From assembly GCA_963932465.1 (NCBI GenBank), contig OZ010800.1, positions 33,110,852 through 33,174,851 of the forward strand: a DNA stretch of 64,000 nucleotides. The letters are read 5' to 3'. The notes under the pieces were generated by a model. That model was not told the origin of the DNA. It saw nothing but the letters and a program-made list of their open reading frames with translations, and searched no databases. A program made the position numbers and the translations under genes. Positions 57,481 through 64,000 of this stretch are shown one piece after another (the first letter of the stretch is position 1; the number at the start of each line of letters is the position of its first letter). The stretch is from Maratus speciosus (lineage: Eukaryota > Arthropoda > Arachnida > Araneae > Salticidae).

Positions 57481-57759
57481 TTCTCTAAATGAAAGTGATT
57501 TGTTTATGTTTTTATTGTTTTATTGTTACCAAAACATACATCTGACTTGTGTGCTTGACATCTAGGTCCGCTTATAAGTCATCGTCAATATACAGGAACG
57601 AGATAGTACAATTAAATTTACAAAACAGAGAAATTACATCCGGGAGCTCCACAAAGAGTGTGCAATGGAGCCAGCGAGAGTCGAACTCGCAGACCTCTGC
57701 CGCTCTCAATACTTGGCGGCTGGCAGCAAGGTGTCCTATCCGCTCGGCCATCGAGGCCC
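57481..57759 (-). mobile_element. tRNA-derived SINE S2 with long-variable-arm head
   Basis: On the minus strand the head (57759 to about 57666) starts GGGGCCTCGATGGCCGAGCGG. It has an A-box-like TGGCCGAGCGG, an extended variable region and a T arm with a perfect stem (GCGAG/CTCGC) around TTCGACT, and ends TGGCTCC. The long variable arm points to a Leu/Ser-type tRNA ancestor. The anticodon arm is damaged, so no identity is assigned. The body contains GATGTCAAGCACACAAG, the same word as the retroposed 55-bp tail at 5344-5398, and the end is an AATAAAAC-type simple tail. TTATGTTT occurs next to both ends and may be the target duplication. Confidence 0.65.
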
Positions 57760-57959
57760 CATTATGTTTAAGTGTTTACGTGTTCTTAAACGACGCTTCT
57801 GATATTGATACCAAAATACATATGATAAAATAATCAAATAATTCTTACCTATGAAGTGATATATAACTCATTTTTAATCTAAATTTTAATTATACCTATG
57901 GTCAACACGCGAATAAAGAATAACAATTTCTAACGGTAAAAGTAAAAGCAAAGAAATAC

Positions 57960-58080
57960 AGGTTTGAATTGACAGGCGCGTCAAAGAACCTGGTTGTGTT
58001 TGTGCCGAACGTAACGAATTTAAGGGTTGCATTTTCAGCGTCATTCCCAGCCACCACTCTTCATCTCTATTCTTTCTCTT
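57960..58080 (-). repeat. Dispersed repeat R6, copy 3 (second piece, minus)
   Basis: In reverse complement it reads GACGCTGAAAATGCAACCCT, then TTCGGCACAAACACAACC, which is the first half of R6 as at 20290-20340. The R6 copy is therefore interrupted by 57481-57959. Confidence 0.55.
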
Positions 58081-58230
58081 TACTCTGTAATTTCATGCAC
58101 ACTAAACGGCACGTATTTGTGTTTGCTTGTCGAAAAAGTGAAAACGTCTGAAGATATATCAGAAAGTTTATATAATAATAATTGAAATTTTTATAAATTA
58201 AAAAAAAAAAGAACAAATCGTTAGTTAAAA

Positions 58231-58261
<31 letters not shown>

Positions 58262-58359
58262 GTGAAAGTTTTACAAAAAAGTATTAGCTTAATCAACAAA
58301 AAAAGTACGGCTAAGAAATATAACTATAAGAAATCTAGCAAATTTTATAACAAGAAACT
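58081..58359. other. AT-rich DNA with T29 tract
   Basis: Poly(T) lies at 58233-58261. Nothing else is recognised. Confidence 0.5.
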
Positions 58360-58850
58360 AAAATCATGTGTCCGGCATAGATTATGAAACACTTGCCAAC
58401 ACATTCAGAATACTGTAGCAAAACATAACAGTTTATTAAGGTGAAATATGTCTAAATAAGCAATTTAGAAAATGCATAATGCATTTGAAATCCAATTTCT
58501 GCAATTACTATCAATAGGCAGAAAAATATCCGAGTTGTTTTCTTCAACCATGAACATTTTTTATAGATATCTATTTATACTACATATTATGCTAAAAGTT
58601 AGTTCAGTTAAACTCATAGCACAGGTGAATATTCCGATTCATCATTTTCATTCAATAAACGGAAATGTACTTGATATATTTTGTGTACCCCTGTATATGA
58701 TCCATAGAATTTATACACACCAAGTAATATTCAAAAAGCACTTAGATTTTAAAATGTGTTCTGCAATCGAAAATGCACTTCCAGCAATTATTCTTCATAG
58801 GCAGTTTTGTAGGCAAACACATTGTGTGCCCCCGTAAATGAACGATAAAT
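58360..58850 (+). repeat. Second copy of the 52535-53160 repeat
   Basis: ATTATGAAACACTTGCCAAC, ACATTCAGAATACTGTAGCA, TATGCTAAAAGTTAGTTCAG and AATAAACGGAAATGTAC follow in the same order as at 52545-53130. The 121-codon frame at 58472-58837 lies in this repeat and has no domain signature. Confidence 0.6.
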
Positions 58851-58852
58851 TA

Positions 58853-59176
58853 TTTATAATAAAACACTCATACTACAATATATAATAAAACACACATACA
58901 CACATAAATAACGCCTGCATTCAACAGTTAAAGGTATATATAAATATTATTCAGACATACGAACAATAAATACAATAAACCCAACTGGAGTGAAAAATTA
59001 GCCAGGGCGGTTCGATTCCTGGCTCTGGCTAATTTTTCACTCCAGTTGGGTTTACTGTATTTATTGTTTGTATGTCTGTATGATATTTATATATACCTTT
59101 AACTGTTGAATGCAGGCGTTATTTATGTGTGTATGTGTGTTTTATTATATACTGTAGTATGAGTGTTTTATTATAA
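58853..59176. repeat. Palindrome of two head-deleted S1 SINEs
   Basis: The left arm (58853-59006) is the reverse complement of the right arm (59019-59176) with only scattered differences. Each arm is an S1 body and tail (TGAAAAATTAGCC and its mirror GGCTAATTTTTCACTCC; TAAATAACGCCTGCATTC and its mirror). The centre keeps only the last part of the tRNA-like head, GGTTCGATTCCTGGCTCTGG. Arms of about 150 bp with a gap of about 12 bp make a near-perfect hairpin. Confidence 0.85.
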
Positions 59177-59214
59177 TTATCGTAGATCGATGTAATAGTA
59201 AAATCTATTCATCG

Positions 59215-59445
59215 TTGTCCGGTCATACAAGGTTATCGTATAGATGGCTGGTGACTTCCCCAACGTGGTTTATTGGTGAGAAATTGCAGACTCAGGCATC
59301 GGCCGGAGTAGCGCAGTGGTTAGAACAGCAGTCTTGTATACTGTGGTCCCGGGTTCGATTCCTGGCTCTGGCTAATTTTTCACTCCAGTTGGGTTTACTG
59401 TATTTATTGTTTGTATGTCTGTATAATATTTATATATACCGATAA
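59215..59445 (+). mobile_element. SINE-like element S1, copy d
   Basis: The tRNA-like head at 59302-59372 has acceptor GCCGGAG/CTCTGGC, A box TAGCGCAGTGGTT, anticodon stem GCAGT/ACTGT with loop CTTGTAT, and B box GGTTCGATTCC with a good T stem (CCGGG/CCTGG, one wobble). The D arm is degraded, so it is not a functional tRNA. The body and tail are as in copies b and c. The flank before the head (GTCCGGTCATACAAGG through CAACGTGGTTTATTGGTGAG) matches that of copy a, so the repeated unit extends upstream of the tRNA-like part. Confidence 0.75.
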
Positions 59446-59454
59446 ATTATTTGC

Positions 59455-59765
59455 CCACCAGATTCTACAGTAACCGCCATGCGTACACTTCAGTGATATG
59501 TATAAATTTCAATATGTTTAAAATAGTGTGATATCATTTGCATACACCGCAAACGATTTTCCCCTATAGGCCGTATATGTAACGTAATTCTTTTGAGTGT
59601 CCATCTAAATGAACCGTAAGCGCTACACACTTCATTTTCAATACCAAGCATTCCATAATAAACTCCAATAACATATATCAATTTCGCGACAATCCGATTA
59701 TATTTACGCAAGATAGAGCACGGAGACAGGCACACGGACAAACCGAATTCATAAACATTTTCAAC
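59455..59765 (-). repeat. Dispersed repeat F2 (minus)
   Basis: In reverse complement it has TTCGGTTTGTCCGTGTGCC, GTAAATATAATCGGATTGTC, TTCATTTAGATGGACACTC and ATACGGCCTATAGGGG, the F2 order. The 96-codon minus frame at 59490-59780 spans it and is not a gene. Confidence 0.6.
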
Positions 59766-59767
59766 TA

Positions 59768-60610
59768 CAGGGTGTTGCACAAAGGACCCCTAAATTTAAA
59801 AATCAATAACTCGGAAACGGCGATAGATAGAAACATGAAACCAGCGGCATGTTTATTTAAAAAATCGTAAAAATCTTATACATAAATCTCAAAAATTAGT
59901 TAAAAATAGCGCCAATAGTTGCGCTGCGATAAATAGGCTGTATCACCTTAAACGTGATTCGGAATGTGCCCTTTTACACAACAGACATGTCGCAAACACA
60001 GAATGAAATTGTCAGTGACTCTCTGTAGTGTGTCACCGGAAATCGACACACAAGCTTGACAAATAGCCTCTCTAGCTCACAGAGTGTTACTTGATTGTTC
60101 TGGTAAACAATGTCCTTTAGTGTGCTCCACAAAATTTATCACAGGAAGTGAGGTCTGGTGGATATGGAGGCCACTCCATGCCTTTTCCCTTCGCTGTGGA
60201 ATAGATCAAGGCAATAACTCTATCGTAAAAGTATTCGTCTCGAAAGTCAAAAATGTCTTGTGATGTACAATGCGGATGAGCCTCATCTTGCTTGTACTCC
60301 AACACAATAAACACACGCTCCTCCACGGTATGCATCACTTTCGGAATTATTTTCACTATATGCGAATAACGGTCAGATTTCAATGGCGAAATCTTCAACG
60401 CCTAGTCATTGTATGCTTTTCAACTCTCTTTAGAAGACTTCTTAACGCTCTCAGCGCCATCTATCGGTGCTATTTTTAACTAAATTTTGAGATTTATGTG
60501 CAAGATTCTTACGATTTTTTGAATAAACATAGCACTGGTTTCATGTTTCTATCTATCACCGTTTCCGAGTTATTGATTTTAAAGTTAGGGATCCTTTGTG
60601 AAACACCCTG
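59768..60610 (-). mobile_element. 843-bp Tc1/mariner-superfamily element, internally deleted
   Basis: The termini CAGGGTGTTGCACAAAGGA (59768) and the mirror of CAGGGTGTTTCACAAAGGA (60610) are flanked by TA (59766-59767, 60611-60612). The inverted similarity runs about 150 bp inward (AATCAATAACTCGGAAACGG, ATAGATAGAAACATGAAACC, TAGTTAAAAATAGC on both sides). A shortened transposase relic lies inside on the minus strand. Confidence 0.88.
59974..60335 (-). pseudogene. Tc1/mariner-type transposase relic with large internal deletion
   Basis: From an ATG at 60335 the frame reads MHTVEERVFIVLEY, which looks like the N-terminal start of a mariner-type transposase. It joins directly to KQDEAHPHCTSQDIFDF, the region around the second catalytic Asp (family form QDGAPPH). 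WPPYPPDLTSCDKF follows, the WPxxSPDLxxxD block with the third acidic residue. After a frame change near 60120 it continues TLKDIVYQNNQVTL and ends at TAA 59974-59976. Most of the DNA-binding domain and the first catalytic Asp are missing, so it is inactive. Confidence 0.85.
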
Positions 60611-60744
60611 TACGTTGGAAAGTGTTAAAAAACAATGTAAATAAGCAATTGCGATCTTATATGTAAATGGAAATATTTTTATAGTTGGAAACAGTCTGTA
60701 ATACTTTTCAAAACAGTTGAATAGTATTTAGGAATTTGTTTTGT

Positions 60745-61200
60745 CTGCCGTCTTTGTGGCTATCCCTGCTCTAACTCGTGTAAATATACTCCAATTACAA
60801 TGAAATTTAGATATGTTATTGAGGTTTGCTATGGCATGCTCGATATTGAAAATTAAGTGTGTAGCATTCATAATTATTGAGACACTCAATACGATTCCGT
60901 TGCATTACGCTCTATCCCTTTAAGACCGGGCAGCTTTTTGAGTTTTTTTTTTAAACAATGATATAACTGAAATTTGTAACTGATGATTCACTATTTGTTC
61001 ATAAAATTCATATAATATAGTTTCCGTTAACCAGCACAATCACTCGATTCCGGTATTTATGGAATAGATAACACAGGAAGATAGAATTTTAGTTATTGTC
61101 TAACCCGCACGATCGTGAGTGTCGGGTCTTAAAGGGCTATGGGAAAAATTCGTTTGTGGTGAATTTTAATGATGTTCTACTATTTTAAACATTTTCGAAT
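60745..61200 (+). repeat. Dispersed repeat F2, split by a MITE
   Basis: TTGTCTGCCGTCTTTGTGGC, GTAAATATACTCCAATTACA, TTGCATTACG and then, after the insertion, ATGGGAAAAATTCGTTTG and TTTTAATGATGTTCTA follow the F2 order. The unbroken sequence in other copies is TTACGGCCAATGGGAAAA. Confidence 0.65.
60916..61136. mobile_element. 221-bp MITE, CCCTTTAAGACC termini, CTAT duplication
   Basis: The termini CCCTTTAAGACCGGGC (60916) and the mirror of CCCTTTAAGACCCGAC (61136) are flanked by CTAT on both sides (60912-60915, 61137-61140). Removing the element and one CTAT restores the F2 sequence found in other copies, confirming both edges. The CCCTTT end recalls piggyBac-type termini, but the duplication is CTAT rather than TTAA, so the superfamily is left open. 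Non-coding. Confidence 0.8.
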
Positions 61201-61439
61201 TAATATATATCAATAACGTGCACTATAAACTGTTTACCATAGACTATGGTGTGAAATGGGCAGATTACTTAGGTCTAGAGTTTAAATGTGAAGATTTTTA
61301 CACCTATTAAATGGGCATTCCATATCTCGTGTGGTACAGCTTTTCTACATATTACAGCTGTTTCAACAATGCTATTGTACCCTCGAATTAAAACAACTAT
61401 TCTAATATGAAAATCTAGGGTGCTTTGTAATTTTTAGGA

Positions 61440-61640
61440 TTCCGTACTTAAAAAGTTAAAACGGAACCATTATAAGATCACTCCTGTGTCTGTCTGTCTG
61501 TCACGGCCATTTTACTCGTAAACTATGGAATGTGGAAAGTTCAAATTGGGGAAATAATAAAGAATATTGACCCACATATTTACAGATTATTAAACAGTCA
61601 CAAACATATTTATGGAAAATGTAGAGGGGCTAATTAGTTA
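61440..61640 (+). repeat. Repeat with GGATTCCGTAC...CTGTCTGTCTGTC lead
   Basis: AGGATTCCGTACTTAAAAAG, AAAACGGAACCATTATAAGA, GTGTCTGTCTGTCTGTCACG and TCGTAAACTATGGAATGTGG make up a block related in layout to 6145-6260 (CTGTC stretch followed by CATAAACTATACATGCTGGA). It is probably a widespread arthropod repeat. No coding role. Confidence 0.45.
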
Positions 61641-61655
61641 CTTGAAAAAAAAATT

Positions 61656-61659
<4 letters not shown>

Positions 61660-61696
<37 letters not shown>
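61660..61696. repeat. (TA)n microsatellite
   Basis: About 37 bp of TA directly abut the CTAG terminus of the Helitron-like element at 61697. Confidence 0.9.
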
Positions 61697-61697
<1 letters not shown>

Positions 61698-64000
61698 TAG
61701 CAAACCCCGCGGCTTTGCTCGCGTAATATTTGAAATATGCCAAGTATTATTTATATGTCTTAATTTTTATTAAAAGGTACTAACTAAATTTTTATTTTAT
61801 TAAATGTAATATTTTATTTTATTAAAAGGTACTTATTACTTTTAGGAATAATTAAAAAATTACTATTTAAAACACAGTTTGATTAAACATCATTGTTACA
61901 CTGCATAAGGCAGAAATGAGACTTAAATTAATAAAACGAAATAAAACTAAATATATAATAATTTAGAAAGTATTTTGAAACTTTTATGCTCAATTAATAC
62001 GCTCCTTTCAGTATTCATTTGAAGTTTTGAATTTTTTAGAAACCATCTTCTTACATCTTAAAATTAATCATCATGTCAAATTCCAAGTCCTACCACCTCT
62101 CTCAACATAAAGGGCTATGTTGAAATAGGGACTGTCACCATTAATTTGCCAACATTAATTTTGAAATTGGTTTGTTATTTCCTAATATTCCACAAAAACG
62201 TAATTTAGAAAGCTTTTAAAGGCCTTTTTTAGAGCGTTTGTTGTTCCTGTGAACCCCAGGTGGTAGAATCATCGGCATAAAATATAGCCTGTGTAGGATC
62301 AGAGACTGTTACCATTGATTCGCAACTATTACTTTTATATTTGGTTTATATTCCCTGAAATTGCGTAGAAATCGTAATTTAGGACTTTTTTAGAATGCTT
62401 TTCGCACCGCCCCTTCACTTCACCCCTTTTTAATTCGAATTTATTTTCGACAGTCCTTCGAGGGTATTTATATTTTATAAGTAACTATCATGCCATATTT
62501 AAAGTTTCTAGCCTTTTCAGTATCACAGAAATCGCAATTGAGAAAGCTTTTAGCTACTGCAACCCTCTGGTGGTAGTGGCACAGACATAAAATATAGCTT
62601 ATATTTGAGCAGATTCTATCACCAACAATTGGTTATCATTATTTTTTTAATCGGTTTGGTATTTGATAAGATTACATAAAAATTGTAATTTATAACGCTT
62701 TTCGCTCACTTCATCTTTTTAAATTTGAAATTTTCTTTCGACAGTTCATAGAAAGCAGTTGCATCTTGTAAGTAAATAACATGCCATACTTCAAAGTGTT
62801 AGACTCTTCAGTTATGCAAAAAACGCAAATTAGAACATGTTTTGCTTTTGCAACCCTCAGATGTTAGTGACAGCAACATAAAATATAACCTATGTTATAG
62901 CAGGGACTGTCACCATTGATTTTCAACCATTACTTTTGAAATAGCTTTGGAATTTCCTGAGATTGAGTAGTAATCGCAATTTAGAACGTTTTTAGAACGC
63001 TTTTCGCGCATTTTCACCCATTTTTAAATTTCCAATTTTTTCGAAACTGTTCTTAAAGATCATTTATTTGTAATAAATATGTACCTTGCTTAATTTTAAG
63101 TTGCTAGCCCCTACCGATCACAAAAATCGAAATTTGGAACGCTTTTTTGCTCCTGCAACGTCTAGGTGATAGTGATATCGACTTAAAATTGCGTCTATGT
63201 TAGAGCAGAGGCTGTCAGCATCAATTTCTTACCATTACTTTTGAAATCAGTTTGATTCTTCCTGAGATATTGGTGACAAATCGGCATTTAGAACATTTTT
63301 AGAACGCTTTTCGCTCAATTTGCTCCTGCATCTCCTCTGGGGTTGTGGAAACAGATATAAAATATAGCCTATCTTGGAGCAAGATCTGTCACCATCATTT
63401 TTACACCATTATATTTGAAATCGGTTCAGTATTTCCTGAGATTGCATAAAAAATCGCAATTTAGAACGTTTTTTACAATGCTTTTTGCGCATTTTGACCC
63501 CCCCCCTTTTAAATTTCGATTTTTTTAAGAAATGTCATTAGAGATCATATATATCTTATAACTAACTACCATTCTAAATTTCACGCTTCAACGCCTTTCC
63601 GTCATGCAAAAACCGCAATTTAGAGCGTTTTTCTCCTGCACACCCTTTGGGGTAGTGGCACCGACATAAAACATAGCCTGTGTTGGAGCAAGGGTTTTCA
63701 CCATCATTTTGACGCCATTATTTTTTAAATCGGTTTTTTTATTTCCTGAGATTGTGTAGAAATCACCATTTAGAATGTTTTTTAGAACGCTTTTCGCACA
63801 TTTTCACCCCTTCTAAATTTCGAATTGTTTAAGAACTGTTCTTAGAAATCCTTTATATCTAATAAGTAGCTGGTACTTCAAATTTTATATTTCTAGGCCC
63901 TTCAGTAACACATAAATCGCATTTTTAGAACTTTTTTGTTTCTACACCCCCTTGGGGGTTGGCATAGACATAAAACATAGCCTATCTTAGAGCAAACGTT
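61697..64000 (-). mobile_element. Helitron-like element of ~300-bp monomers, cut by the window end
   Basis: In reverse complement the element ends TACGCGAGCAAAGCCGCGG then GGTTTGCTAG at 61697. It has an 8-bp-stem hairpin (AGCAAA...TTTGCT with inner CC/GG) and CTAG followed by T, meeting the Helitron 3' rule. Upstream are monomers like those at 35986-38512: TAGAACGnTTTTnGCGC, GAAATTTCCTGAGATTG, CCATTACTTTTGAAATCGG, ATAAAATATAGCCTA and GTTAGTGGCA-type words, spaced about 300 bp apart. No Rep/helicase is seen in the visible part and the 5' end lies beyond 64000. Confidence 0.75.

Noticed and set aside
57666..57759. Functional tRNA-Leu or tRNA-Ser
   Set aside because: The anticodon arm does not form, the acceptor has a mismatch, and the SINE body and tail follow it.
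58472..58837. 121-codon frame
   Set aside because: It lies in a repeat also present at 52535-53160, where the frame is not kept.
56258..59372. Functional tRNA genes (Cys- or Thr-like)
   Set aside because: The tRNA-like heads occur in several diverged copies attached to the same downstream body, with mismatched T or D arms, so they are SINE promoters.

Overview
The window reads as nuclear DNA of an animal, most likely an arthropod. It is strongly AT-rich, has no operon-like gene packing, and holds animal-type transposon families (hAT, pogo/jerky, Tc1/mariner, Helitron, tRNA-derived SINEs, a THAP-domain relic) together with CTGTC-rich repeats of a kind common in arthropod genomes. The exact clade cannot be read from the sequence; a chelicerate is only a guess. 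I found no intact host protein gene, rRNA gene or functional tRNA gene. Every open frame of 60-164 codons that I examined is either part of a decayed transposase or a chance frame in repeat or AT-rich DNA. The window is best described as an intergenic or intronic region built almost entirely of nested, dispersed and inverted repeats.

Layout. 1-10 kb: copies of a dispersed repeat (R1), a decayed THAP-domain reading frame, a 764-bp MITE in TTAA, a 55-bp retroposed SINE tail with a 12-bp target duplication, a 148-bp tandem array, and a 2.3-kb inverted repeat with hAT-like ends. 10-15.6 kb: a pogo-like end, a long-TIR element, poly(A) tracts and another R1 copy. 15.7-26.9 kb: an 11.3-kb hAT-type insertion bounded by a perfect 8-bp duplication (CAGATAAT), carrying nested elements that include a pogo-like MITE (TA duplication) and a hAT MITE (CCTTAAAG duplication). 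27-31 kb: AT-rich DNA, a large TA microsatellite and another TA-flanked MITE. 31.5-33.6 kb and 44.3-48.3 kb: two copies of a non-autonomous element made of ~327-bp tandem monomers between conserved ends, resembling Helentron/Pearl-type elements. 36.0-38.7 kb and 61.7-64.0 kb (running off the window): Helitron-like elements made of ~300-bp monomers, in opposite orientations. 40.0-43.1 kb: a 3.1-kb pogo/jerky-type transposon with a recognisable but broken transposase. 49.7-53 kb: a possible LTR, a long-TIR element containing a large hairpin, and an inverted repeat. 54-60 kb: dispersed modules, two tRNA-derived SINE families (one in head-to-head pairs), and an internally deleted Tc1/mariner element.

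The most promising material is structural: (1) the 327-bp-monomer element family with hairpin ends and duplicated terminal modules; (2) the 11.3-kb hAT composite; (3) the jerky-type transposase with a C-terminal PHD-like zinc cluster and its subterminal repeat sites; (4) head-to-head SINE palindromes. All transposases seen are inactivated by stops, frameshifts or deletions. Repeat matches were found by eye within this window; no database search or alignment program was used, so identities are qualitative and repeat edges are approximate unless a target-site duplication is given.
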